Shown in pieces: positions 29,013 to 35,981 of a stretch of 47,079 nt of DNA. Below the pieces are notes generated by a model. That model was not told where the DNA came from and made no database searches. It saw nothing but the letters and a program-made list of their open reading frames with translations. Source of the stretch: Alphaproteobacteria bacterium (GTDB lineage Bacteria > Pseudomonadota > Alphaproteobacteria > Rhodospirillales > Magnetospirillaceae); the NCBI GenBank assembly GCA_021325215.1, contig JAJPHO010000185.1:1-47079 (forward strand), written 5' to 3'. Made by a program: the position numbers and the translations under genes. The first letter of the stretch is position 1. Each line of letters starts with the position of its first letter.

Positions 29013-30833
29013 ATGTGCGGCATCGTCGGCATCATCGGACGCGACGAGGCGGCCCCGCGCCTGCTCGATGGGCTGAAGCGTCTGGAATATCGCGGCTATG
29101 ATTCGGCCGGCATCGCCTGCCTGCAAGGCGGCGCCATCGTGCGGCGACGCGCCCAGGGCAAGCTGGCCAATCTCGACGCGCTGCTGTCCAAGGAGCCGCT
29201 GACCGGCCCGATCGGCATCGGCCACACCCGCTGGGCCACCCATGGCGTGCCCAACGAGGTCAATGCCCATCCGCACGCCACCAAGCTGGCGGCGGTCGTG
29301 CATAACGGCATCATCGAGAACTTCCTCGAACTGCGCACCGAGCTGACCGCCGCCGGCCACCGTTTCGAGACCGAGACGGACAGCGAAGCCATCGTCCAGC
29401 TGATCAGCCATTATCTGGCCCAGGGCGACGATCCGGAAGCCGCGACCGCCAAGACCCTGGCCCGCCTCGAAGGCGCCTTCGCCCTGGCCTTCCTGTTCGC
29501 CGGCCGTGACGACATCCTGATCGCGGCGCGCAAGGGCAGCCCGCTGGCGATCGGTTATGGCGACGGCGAGATGTATATCGGCTCGGACGCTCTCGCTCTC
29601 GCCCCGCTGACCCGCCGCATCACCTATCTGCAGGATGGCGACTGGGCGGTGCTGACCGCCGACGGCGTGAAGATCTTCGACGCCGCCAACCAGCCGGCCC
29701 AGCGCGAAATCCGCCAGACCGCTCAGTCCGGCGCCCTGATCGGCAAGGATGGCCACCGCCATTACATGCACAAGGAGATCCACGAGCAGCCGCAGGTGAT
29801 CGGCGACACGCTGAACACCATGCTGAACCCGGCCGAGGGCACTTTGACCCTGCCGGAGCTGCCGTTCGACCTGAAGGACATTTCGGCCATCACCATCATC
29901 GCCTGCGGTACTTCGTACTATGCCGGGCTGGTGGCGAAATATTGGATCGAGACCCTGGCGCGCATTCCCGTCGAAGTCGACGTCGCCTCGGAATTCCGCT
30001 ATCGCGCCCCGCCGATGAAGGAAGGCGGCCTGTCGCTGTTCATTTCGCAGTCGGGCGAAACGGCGGATACGCTGGCGGCCCTGCGCTATTGCAAGGAGCA
30101 GCGCCAGCGCCTGGTCGCCCTGGTCAATGTGCCGGAAAGCACCATCGCCCGCGAAGCCGACGTGGCGTTGCAGACCTCCGCCGGCCCCGAGATCGGCGTC
30201 GCCTCGACCAAGGCCTTCACCACCCAGCTGACCGTGCTGGCCTGCCTGTCCATAGCGATCGCGCGCGCCGTCGGCAAGCTGGACGCGGACAATGAAAAGC
30301 GCCTGTGCCAGGCCCTGTCCGAAGTGCCGGCCCGCGCCGCCGAGATCCTGACCCACGACGCCCAGTTCCAGGCCATCGCCGAGGATCTGGCGCCGGCCCG
30401 CGACGTGCTCTATCTGGGCCGCGGCACCAGCTTCCCGATCGCCCTCGAAGGCGCTTTGAAGCTGAAGGAGATCAGCTATATCCACGCCGAGGGCTATGCC
30501 GCCGGCGAGATGAAGCACGGCCCGATCGCCCTGATCGACGAGAAGGTGCCGGTGATCGTGATCGCGCCGTCGGACTCGCTGTACGACAAGACCGCCTCGA
30601 ACGTGCAGGAAGTGGCCGCCCGCGGCGGCAAGGTGATCTTCTTCTCGGACAGGGAAGGCGTCGACCGGCTGCCGATCAAGGCGGTGACCATGGCGATGCC
30701 CAAGGTCGATCCGTTCGTCGCGCCGATCCTTTACGCCATTCCGGTCCAGCTGCTGGCCTATCACGTCGCCGTCGCCAAGGGCACCGACGTCGATCAGCCG
30801 CGCAATCTGGCGAAAAGCGTCACGGTCGAGTAG
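29013..30833 (+). CDS. glmS: Glutamine-fructose-6-phosphate aminotransferase (isomerizing)
   Basis: A 606-residue enzyme that makes glucosamine-6-phosphate from fructose-6-phosphate and glutamine. The catalytic Cys is residue 2 of MCGIVGIIG (Cys1 after Met removal). The glutaminase domain (about 1-220) is followed by two SIS sugar-isomerase domains with ACGTSYYAG, SQSGETADT and LGRGTSFPIALEGALKLKE, and ends with the conserved LAKSVTVE. It forms an operon with glmU. No glmS ribozyme is expected or seen upstream. After the stop, a weak hairpin (GAACAGC/GCTGCTC, 30863-30880) followed by TTCTTCC may end the transcript. Confidence 0.97.
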   Translation: MCGIVGIIGRDEAAPRLLDGLKRLEYRGYDSAGIACLQGGAIVRRRAQGKLANLDALLSKEPLTGPIGIGHTRWATHGVPNEVNAHPHATKLAAVVHNGIIENFLELRTELTAAGHRFETETDSEAIVQLISHYLAQGDDPEAATAKTLARLEGAFALAFLFAGRDDILIAARKGSPLAIGYGDGEMYIGSDALALAPLTRRITYLQDGDWAVLTADGVKIFDAANQPAQREIRQTAQSGALIGKDGHRHYMHKEIHEQPQVIGDTLNTMLNPAEGTLTLPELPFDLKDISAITIIACGTSYYAGLVAKYWIETLARIPVEVDVASEFRYRAPPMKEGGLSLFISQSGETADTLAALRYCKEQRQRLVALVNVPESTIAREADVALQTSAGPEIGVASTKAFTTQLTVLACLSIAIARAVGKLDADNEKRLCQALSEVPARAAEILTHDAQFQAIAEDLAPARDVLYLGRGTSFPIALEGALKLKEISYIHAEGYAAGEMKHGPIALIDEKVPVIVIAPSDSLYDKTASNVQEVAARGGKVIFFSDREGVDRLPIKAVTMAMPKVDPFVAPILYAIPVQLLAYHVAVAKGTDVDQPRNLAKSVTVE

Positions 30834-30905
30834 CCGCTCAGTCTGAGTGCGTTGAGAACAGCGAACAGCATCCGCTGCTCTTCTTCCGGAAGCCTTTCAA
30901 TCCGG

Positions 30906-31544
30906 CTATATCGATGTCAGATCGTCGAGAGCCTGGGCAATCCGGGAATCCAGCTTAATTCGCTGGTCCGGGCGCGGCCTCCCGACCGCGGACCAGTGCA
31001 TGGACAGCACGCCGAGCAAATGTCGGTTCTGCTCTCTCAGCGGTACGGACAAGACCGCGGCGCTGCCGGCCTCGCGCATTACGCGTCCGCTGGCCGTGCC
31101 CGCATAGAGCGAGCTCTCCTCAACGTCTTCGACCAGGATAGTGGCGTCATTGTCCATGGCCTGGCTGCAGGCGGAGTTTTGGCCGCACTGCACGACCGCA
31201 AAAAATTTCAGGAACGGTTTGGAAAAGCCGCGGCTCGCGATCAGCCGCAAATGATTATGGGCCGGATCGAAGACCTGGATGTCTCCCGCACCGGCTTCCA
31301 CGATCGAAATCGCATCGTCGAGAAGATTTTCGATGACGCCTCGCGCGGCCCGCTCGTCAATCAGCCTGAGAAGCCTGTTGCGGCGTTGCTGCTCCGACAT
31401 CAGGTCTCGCAGCTTGTTCTCTTCTTGGCCCCGTAGTTCGGTGGAAAGCGCGCGCCTGGTTTGGTCAGGCCCTTCCTTCTCGATGATCTTGAAGCGCTCG
31501 ATGTTGGTCTCGCAGATCCAGATATCCATCGCGAGCCGGTTCAT
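30906..31544 (-). CDS. GAF domain protein
   Basis: A soluble protein of about 212 residues with no output domain. Residues 1-75 are helical and rich in charged residues (RERFKI-like region, then RALSTELRGQEENKLRDLMS), possibly a coiled coil. Residues 75-205 form one GAF domain (AISIVEAGAGDIQVFD, CGQNSACSQAM, VLSVPLREQNRHLLGVLSMH) like those attached to histidine kinases. The ATG at 31544 is preferred because it overlaps the TGA of a short upstream ORF that has a strong ribosome-binding site; a TTG at 31574, in frame, would add ten residues. Its ligand and partner are unknown. It diverges from the FNR-box cluster. Confidence 0.8.
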   Translation of the reverse strand: MNRLAMDIWICETNIERFKIIEKEGPDQTRRALSTELRGQEENKLRDLMSEQQRRNRLLRLIDERAARGVIENLLDDAISIVEAGAGDIQVFDPAHNHLRLIASRGFSKPFLKFFAVVQCGQNSACSQAMDNDATILVEDVEESSLYAGTASGRVMREAGSAAVLSVPLREQNRHLLGVLSMHWSAVGRPRPDQRIKLDSRIAQALDDLTSI

Positions 31545-31651
31545 TCGAAGAACCGGATGGCGCGGCTTGGCCAAACGCCCTTTTCCTCAAAAAAGGAGAT
31601 TGCCAGGCATCGCGCGATGCTGCGTCCGATCTCTTTAGAATGAAAAACCAT
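31541..31651 (-). CDS. Possible 36-residue leader ORF coupled to the GAF gene
   Basis: A short ORF beginning MVFHSKEIGRSIARCLAISF and ending AIRFFE. AGGAGG lies ten bases before its ATG, a better site than the GAF gene itself has. Its TGA overlaps the likely GAF start (ATGA), so ribosomes could pass directly from one to the other. The peptide is basic and amphipathic and I recognise no family. A possible promoter lies upstream, with TATCAT at 31689-31684. Confidence 0.45.
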   Translation of the reverse strand: MVFHSKEIGRSIARCLAISFFEEKGVWPSRAIRFFE

Positions 31652-31683
31652 GCCGACCGCGCCTCCTAGCGCTCCAAAGCCGG

Positions 31684-31711
31684 ATGATAAATGACATTGT
31701 TAACATAAACA
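31684..31711 (-). promoter_or_regulatory. Possible promoter and TGTTAACA palindrome for the GAF operon
   Basis: On the minus strand TGTTTA is followed after 16 bases by TATCAT (31689-31684), five of six matches to the -10 consensus. Between them lies the palindrome TGTTAACA (31698-31705). Transcription would begin about 26 bases before the 36-residue ORF. The match is moderate. Confidence 0.3.
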
Positions 31712-31847
31712 GCGGCATATAGCCAGAATATCCGTGCGTCGCACAACATTCAAAAATGGTTATATTCCGCCATTTCTCACTGTTTTCCGGATATTCGGCC
31801 GGAAGACACAACTCCCGTCTCGCCTAAAAAAGTTACAATCGCAATAT

Positions 31848-31861
31848 TTGATCCATATCAA
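31848..31861. promoter_or_regulatory. Perfect FNR/Anr-type box
   Basis: TTGATCCATATCAA matches the FNR consensus TTGAT-N4-ATCAA at every defined base. On the plus strand, TAGAAA at 31883-31888 lies where a -10 element should be if the box is centred at -40.5 to -41.5, giving a start near G31895. The 513-base region 31575-32087 that contains it has no protein gene beyond the short leader ORF; it holds this promoter, the RNA candidate and a second FNR-like box. Confidence 0.75.
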
Positions 31862-31894
31862 ATCGTTCTGCCGCCACCGTGCTAGAAAGGGATT

Positions 31895-31964
31895 GCCGCC
31901 CCAGTGGTGGCACCAGCGCGGCGCCGCCCCCCCTTCCTCTGAACGCCGCGCTGGCCCCCTTTTC
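31895..31964 (+). ncRNA. Candidate FNR-activated small RNA
   Basis: The start predicted from the perfect FNR box and TAGAAA is G31895. From exactly this base the sequence folds as GCCGCC-CCAGT-GGTGGC (31895-31911, one G-U pair). A second stem of 11 bp follows, CCAGCGCGGCG (31913-31923) with CGCCGCGCTGG (31944-31954), and then CCCCCTTTTC. The second loop is pyrimidine-rich (CCCCCCCTTCCTCT), which is complementary in character to Shine-Dalgarno sequences. No ORF with a ribosome site lies inside. The T-run is offset from the stem by five C residues, so termination may be incomplete. Alternatively this is a structured 5' leader of the downstream gene. Confidence 0.5.
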
Positions 31965-32014
31965 TCCGATCGGGCAACGGACCGAAGCCGCTTTGAAGGC
32001 AAAATGCAGACGAG

Positions 32015-32028
32015 TTGATTCGCGTCAA
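32015..32028 (+). promoter_or_regulatory. FNR-like box before the zinc-ribbon gene
   Basis: TTGATTCGCGTCAA differs from the consensus at one base. TCTCAT (32051-32056) sits exactly at the -10 position expected for a box centred at -41.5. The start of transcription would be near 32063, 25 bases before the ATG at 32088. Confidence 0.6.
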
Positions 32029-32087
32029 AGCGTAACCACCCCAAGCGGACTCTCATGAGGCTGTCACTTTCGTTTTCGGAGGGCCGG

Positions 32088-32597
32088 ATGACGTCTTCGA
32101 CAATACCGTCCAGGCGGGGCCGCCGTCTCTCCGGACGGGCGCAGCAGGCCCCGGCGAACGATCCTTATCAGTGGCCGGAGAAGCCGAAGGAACCTGCCAT
32201 CTGCCGCCAGTGCGGCGCGGTCTATCGACAGGGGCGCTGGACATGGCAGAGCGCGCCGCCTGCGCAAGCGGCCCAACTGCTGTGCCCGGCCTGCCATCGT
32301 ATCAATGATGATTGTCCCGCGGGCATCGTCCAATTTTCAGGCCTGTTCGTCGCCGAACATATGGACGACCTCATCCTGCTCGCCCAGTCGCAGGCGAAAG
32401 CGGAGGGCAAGGAACACCCTCTCAACCGGATCATGTCGATCGCGCCGACGGCCCTCAGCCAGCTCGAGATTACGACGACCGACATTCATTTGCCACGGCG
32501 CATCGGCTCGGCGGTGGTGCGCGCCTATCACGGGGCCCTGGAGGAGCATTATGGCGAAGGGGAATACTTCGTCCGGGTCTCCTGGCGCCGGGACTGA
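32088..32597 (+). CDS. BCAM0308-type zinc-ribbon protein
   Basis: A 169-residue protein resembling the group annotated as BCAM0308 family in proteobacteria, often found among low-oxygen genes; its biochemical role is not established. After a basic N-terminus (RRGRRLSGR), two CxxC pairs (C39/C42 in CRQC and C66/C69 in CPAC) make a zinc ribbon recalling the N-terminus of the archaeal/eukaryotic ribosome factor NMD3. The rest (about 85-169) is a mixed alpha/beta domain. The ATG at 32088 has GGAGG five bases upstream; an ATG at 32055 would lie before the predicted transcription start. The next gene starts 22 bases later and is probably in the same operon. Confidence 0.75.
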   Translation: MTSSTIPSRRGRRLSGRAQQAPANDPYQWPEKPKEPAICRQCGAVYRQGRWTWQSAPPAQAAQLLCPACHRINDDCPAGIVQFSGLFVAEHMDDLILLAQSQAKAEGKEHPLNRIMSIAPTALSQLEITTTDIHLPRRIGSAVVRAYHGALEEHYGEGEYFVRVSWRRD

Positions 32598-32619
32598 AAC
32601 TTTCGGGGGAACAGCCGCC

Positions 32620-33159
32620 ATGCATGTCGATTTGGAAAATCGCCTGACCGACGATCATTTCCTCCTGTTCGGCAGGATCACCCAGGCCTATGCCCGCCAT
32701 GAAGCGCTGATGGAGGAAATCATGGCGGCGGTCAGCGGCGCCGATGCGACCTCGGTTAAGCTCATGACCAATCATCTGCCCTTCGGATGGAAGCGCGCGG
32801 TGATGCTCAACCTGCTCCGGCACCGAGGGGTTCCCGTCGGACGCATCGACGAGGTGCTGGCGTTTTTCGCGCCCCTGCACACGATGCTCCAGCTCCGCGA
32901 CGACATCGCTCATTCGAGCTGGGTCCAAACCGATCCTCTGACCGCCATCAAGCCATCCTGGCTGAATACCGGCCCGCGATGGGCGCTCAAGCCGGTGCAT
33001 GACATAGCCGGAGAGGGAAAGACCTATGTAGAGGACGATGTCGAGCAATTCACCTACACCCTGGAAAGCCTCGTCGAGGTGGCGGACCGGCTCGATGAAA
33101 ATGAAGCGGCTTTGAAGAGATATCTGGCCGCCGCCGATCTGGCGCCTCCGCGGACATGA
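32620..33159 (+). CDS. Protein of unknown function
   Basis: A 179-residue protein, soluble and mostly helical by composition. I do not recognise a family with certainty. It starts MHVDLENRLTDDHFLLFGRI; the middle has GWKRAVMLNLLRHRG and a conserved-looking LRDDIAHSSW, a pattern seen in HEPN-like or Cthe_2314-like helical proteins where an R-x4-H pair matters, but this is only suggestive. GGGGGA lies nine bases before the ATG. It follows the zinc-ribbon gene closely, and a clean terminator lies 13 bases past its stop, so the pair forms a two-gene operon under the FNR-like box. Confidence 0.8.
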   Translation: MHVDLENRLTDDHFLLFGRITQAYARHEALMEEIMAAVSGADATSVKLMTNHLPFGWKRAVMLNLLRHRGVPVGRIDEVLAFFAPLHTMLQLRDDIAHSSWVQTDPLTAIKPSWLNTGPRWALKPVHDIAGEGKTYVEDDVEQFTYTLESLVEVADRLDENEAALKRYLAAADLAPPRT

Positions 33160-33171
33160 TGGACTCGGACG

Positions 33172-33199
33172 AGGCGGGGAAAACCCGCCCCGCCTTTTT
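33172..33199 (+). terminator. Intrinsic terminator
   Basis: AGGCGGGG (33172-33179) pairs with CCCCGCCT (33188-33195) around an 8-base loop, followed by TTTTTC. This is a textbook rho-independent terminator for the plus-strand two-gene operon, ending 3 bases before the stop of the convergent stress-protein gene. Confidence 0.88.
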
Positions 33200-33201
33200 C
33201 T

Positions 33202-34035
33202 TCATCGCGACATCAACAGGCAGCGACGGCTTTCCCGCAACAGCGTGCGGGTTACGCCCCCCAGCACCCACTCATGATAGCGGTTGTGCCCATAGGCGCC
33301 GGCCACGATCAATTCGGCCCGCTCCTCATCGGCCAGGGCGAGCAGACGCATCCCGTCATCGCCGCCGGCGATATCCACGCGCGGGACGGCGGTGACGCCA
33401 TGCCGGCCAAGCCAGACCACCATCTTGTCGAGATCCTTCCGGGCGACGGGCGCGTCCGCGGGCTCGACCGCTTCGACGATGACCACCTTCTCCATCAGAC
33501 GGAGCAGGGGAAGAGCATCGGTCACGGCGCGCCGGGCCTCCTGGCTATCCTTCCAGGCCACCAGCGCGTGGCGGAACCCGAAATGCTCGATTCCGGGCGG
33601 GACCGCCAATACGGGACGGCCGGCCGCCTCGATGATGTCCTCGATGTCGACGCGCCATGCCGAACTCGCAAAATCGCGGTCCTTCGAAAAGAGTCCGGCC
33701 ACGATGATGTCGGCTGTCATGGCCGCTCTCACGATCGGCTCCGACAGCGGCGCATGGGTGACGTCCATGTCCCAGTGCAGCCGGGTCGGCTGGTCGCTCA
33801 GGGCGATGCGGAGGTCCGTTTCGACCTTTTTCGCCTCCGCCTCGATGGCGTCGGCGTCCGCCTGAATCAATTCGGCGGCAAAAAAATTGTCGCCCATCAA
33901 TATCGTGACGGGCTGGGCCCGGGCGATGCCGGTCACAGGAATATCCATGCGCCTGGCCAGGTCGCTGGCGATCCCCAGCGGGGCCGCGTTGGAACGGCCG
34001 AGTTGCAGCACCACCATCAAAGTCGCGTAGCTCAT
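33202..34035 (-). CDS. Universal stress protein (tandem UspA domains)
   Basis: A 277-residue protein with two UspA folds (about 1-140 and 145-277). The second has the nucleotide-binding motif GAYGHNRYHEWVLGG (G-x2-G-x9-G type); the first lacks a clear copy, as is frequent in tandem proteins. The family supports survival in growth arrest, low oxygen or oxidative stress, and partners are unknown. The ATG at 34035 has GGGAGA seven bases upstream and starts MSYATLMVVLQLG, the usual Usp strand; the frame is open further upstream but without a site. It diverges from hsp20 with one FNR-like box facing each gene. Confidence 0.93.
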   Translation of the reverse strand: MSYATLMVVLQLGRSNAAPLGIASDLARRMDIPVTGIARAQPVTILMGDNFFAAELIQADADAIEAEAKKVETDLRIALSDQPTRLHWDMDVTHAPLSEPIVRAAMTADIIVAGLFSKDRDFASSAWRVDIEDIIEAAGRPVLAVPPGIEHFGFRHALVAWKDSQEARRAVTDALPLLRLMEKVVIVEAVEPADAPVARKDLDKMVVWLGRHGVTAVPRVDIAGGDDGMRLLALADEERAELIVAGAYGHNRYHEWVLGGVTRTLLRESRRCLLMSR

Positions 34036-34105
34036 GGTCGGTCTCCCATCGATGCCGGGAGGCCCGGCAAGGCTGGGATCGTCCGCCCTTGCCGAAAGCC
34101 GCGCC

Positions 34106-34119
34106 TTGAGACGGATCAA
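34106..34119 (-). promoter_or_regulatory. FNR-like box facing the universal stress protein gene
   Basis: TTGAGACGGATCAA (plus strand) has one mismatch to the consensus. On the minus strand GACGAT (34083-34078), which keeps the -10 bases A2, A5 and T6, lies exactly where expected for a box at -41.5. The start would be near 34071, 36 bases before the ATG at 34035. Confidence 0.5.
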
Positions 34120-34163
34120 CCGCCGCGGGGGAAAGACGCGGGATCAAGCAAGAGCCGGGAAGC

Positions 34164-34177
34164 TTGACCGAGATCAA
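34164..34177 (+). promoter_or_regulatory. FNR-like box facing hsp20
   Basis: TTGACCGAGATCAA has one mismatch to the consensus. CAGGAT (34200-34205) lies at the -10 position for a box at -41.5, with transcription from about 34212, 52 bases before the hsp20 ATG. The -10 match is weak, as for many activator-dependent promoters. Confidence 0.5.
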
Positions 34178-34263
34178 ACCATTCACATCCGCGACGTTCC
34201 AGGATGGAGCACTGCCCGAAAGGGCGGTCGTCTTGAAAATCTTCACCCCCCAGGAGACCACAG

Positions 34264-34812
34264 ATGACTACCCCCTCCCTCGAAAACCGTAAACCGCCGG
34301 CCCCGGCCCCGGGCTTGCCGAGCCTGTGGAATTCATTCCGCAGCGAAATCGACTCGCTGTTCCACCGCTTCGACGGCGGCTTCGGCTTCCCGGCCGTGCG
34401 CCGGCTGATCGACGTCGAGCCGTTATGGTCCCACTTCGGCACTGGCGCTTTGCTGCCCGCGATCGACATCGTCGAGAACGACAAGGCCTATTCCATCTCG
34501 GCGGAACTGCCGGGTCTCGACGAGAAGAACGTGACGGTGACCCTGTCCGGCGACCGTCTCGTCATCAAGGGCGAGAAGAGCCAGGAAAAGGAAGAGAAGG
34601 ACGAGAGCCGCTCCGTTTCCGAGCGCAGCTATGGCGCTTTCGAGCGCAGCTTCCGTCTCCCCGAAAATGTCGACCGAGACAGAATCTCCGCCAGCGTCTC
34701 CAAGGGCGTCCTTCACCTGGACCTGCCCAAGAACCACGCCGCGGCGCCGACGACGAAGATCGACGTCAAGGCCGCCAAGGACGAAAACGACAAGGTCGGG
34801 AAGGATCAATAA
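34264..34812 (+). CDS. Hsp20 family small heat shock protein
   Basis: A 182-residue ATP-independent chaperone that holds unfolding proteins. A Pro-rich and aromatic N-terminal arm (1-60) precedes the alpha-crystallin domain (about 70-165), with AIDIVENDKAYSISAELPGL, the segment RSYGAFERSFRLPENVD and the strand GVLHLDLPK. A short C-terminal IDV stands in for the I-x-I oligomerisation motif. The ATG has AGGAGACC upstream. No CIRCE element is present; CTTGAAA near 34232 resembles a sigma-32 -35 box but has no matching -10. It faces the universal stress gene across an FNR-like promoter region. Confidence 0.95.
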   Translation: MTTPSLENRKPPAPAPGLPSLWNSFRSEIDSLFHRFDGGFGFPAVRRLIDVEPLWSHFGTGALLPAIDIVENDKAYSISAELPGLDEKNVTVTLSGDRLVIKGEKSQEKEEKDESRSVSERSYGAFERSFRLPENVDRDRISASVSKGVLHLDLPKNHAAAPTTKIDVKAAKDENDKVGKDQ

Positions 34813-34831
34813 CGTCCCGATGCTTAACCGT

Positions 34832-34868
34832 CGGCGCGGCGCCTGCTCACCGGAGGGGCGTCGCGCCG
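34832..34868 (+). terminator. Hairpin after hsp20
   Basis: CGGCGCG (34832-34838) pairs with CGCGCCG (34862-34868), with further G/C pairing possible inside. It lies 20 bases past the hsp20 stop and is followed by GACACTTTTCC, which has a short T-run. It probably reduces read-through into the alcohol dehydrogenase gene. Confidence 0.4.
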
Positions 34869-34892
34869 GACACTTTTCCGAAAGAATGTGCC

Positions 34893-34976
34893 ATGCGCTT
34901 CAGCCCCCACGACAGTCAGCTCGGTCAGAGCGATACCCGCATGCTCGCCCCGGCGGTACGGCGCTCCATCGGATGA
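34893..34976 (+). CDS. Possible 27-residue leader ORF coupled to the alcohol dehydrogenase gene
   Basis: A short ORF, MRFSPHDSQLGQSDTRML and then APAVRRSIG, whose TGA overlaps the dehydrogenase ATG as ATGA. Its own ribosome site (AAAGA, seven bases upstream) is weak, but the dehydrogenase start has almost none, so coupling would explain how it is translated. The peptide shows no known domain. Confidence 0.35.
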   Translation: MRFSPHDSQLGQSDTRMLAPAVRRSIG

Positions 34977-35956
34977 AAGCGATGCAGCTCCAGGCCACCG
35001 GCACGCCTTTGTGTCCGGTCGACCTTCCCGACCCGGTTCCCGGGGACACCGAGATCCTCGTCCGGGTCAGCGCCTGCGCCGTCTGCCGTACCGACCTTCA
35101 TGTGGTGGACGGCGAATTGCCCAACCCCAAATTGCCCCTGATTCCGGGACACGAGATCGTCGGGACAGTGGTCGGGCATGGACGGCTGGCGCGGCGTTTC
35201 TCCCTGGGGCATCGGGTCGGCATTCCCTGGCTGGGGTGGACATGCGGCGTCTGCGCCTATTGCCGGAGCGGGCGGGAAAATCTGTGCGATCAGGCCAAAT
35301 TCACCGGCTACACCCGCGACGGAGGCTATGCCGAACTGACGGTGGCCGACGAGCGTTTCGCCTTCGCCCTCCCCGAAACCTATTCGGACAGCGAGGCCGC
35401 GCCGCTGCTCTGCGCCGGGCTGATCGGCTACCGCGCCCTGCACATGGCGGGCGAGGCGCGGCGCCTGGGAATTTACGGCTTCGGCGCGGCGGCCCATATC
35501 GTCGCGCAGGTGGCGCGGCATCAGGGACGGGAAGTCTATGCCTTCGTCCGTCCAGGCGACACCGAGGCGGCGGCCTTCGCCGAAAGCCTCGGGGCGGCCT
35601 GGGCAGGCCCCTCCGACCAGCCCGGCCCGGAGCCGCTCGACGCCGCCCTGATCTTCGCCCCCGAGGGAAGCCTGGTGCCCGCAGCGCTGAAGGCCACCGC
35701 CAAAGGCGGATCGGTGATCTGCGCCGGCATCCATATGAGCGACATTCCCACCTTCCCCTACGAGCTGCTATGGGGTGAACGGACGGTGCGGTCGGTCGCC
35801 AATCTGACGCGCCGCGACGGCGAAGCCTTCCTCGACATAGCGCCCAAGGCGGGGGTCACCAGCAGCGTTCAAATCTACGGCCTGGCCGAAGCGAACGAAG
35901 CCCTGGCCGCCCTGCGCGAAGGACGGGTGCGGGGAGCGGCGGTATTGCTGCCCTGA
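34973..35956 (+). CDS. Zinc-dependent alcohol dehydrogenase family protein
   Basis: A 327-residue medium-chain dehydrogenase/reductase. The catalytic zinc site is marked by CAVCRTDLH and GHEIVG (about 36-64). The structural zinc lobe has four cysteines in CGVCAYCRSGRENLC (about 90-104). A Rossmann segment YGFGAAAHIVAQVARHQG follows (about 167-184). It is closest to the AdhP-like group and is likely to interconvert an alcohol and an aldehyde with NAD(P). The open frame extends upstream into the hsp20 region but without plausible starts; the ATG at 34973 gives the standard N-terminus MKAMQLQATG. It converges on the nitroreductase gene with 25 bases between stops. Confidence 0.92.
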   Translation: MKAMQLQATGTPLCPVDLPDPVPGDTEILVRVSACAVCRTDLHVVDGELPNPKLPLIPGHEIVGTVVGHGRLARRFSLGHRVGIPWLGWTCGVCAYCRSGRENLCDQAKFTGYTRDGGYAELTVADERFAFALPETYSDSEAAPLLCAGLIGYRALHMAGEARRLGIYGFGAAAHIVAQVARHQGREVYAFVRPGDTEAAAFAESLGAAWAGPSDQPGPEPLDAALIFAPEGSLVPAALKATAKGGSVICAGIHMSDIPTFPYELLWGERTVRSVANLTRRDGEAFLDIAPKAGVTSSVQIYGLAEANEALAALREGRVRGAAVLLP

Positions 35957-35981
35957 TCGGGCGTGCGCGCCGGCGGCTGGC

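Noticed and set aside
34230-34252. CTTGAAA before hsp20 as a sigma-32 promoter
   Set aside because: The -35-like match is good, but no CCCCAT-type -10 occurs at the required 13-15 base spacing, and the ribosome site lies there instead.
34631-34972. Upstream extension of the alcohol dehydrogenase frame into hsp20
   Set aside because: The added residues are a shadow of the hsp20 gene in another frame; the family N-terminus begins at 34973.
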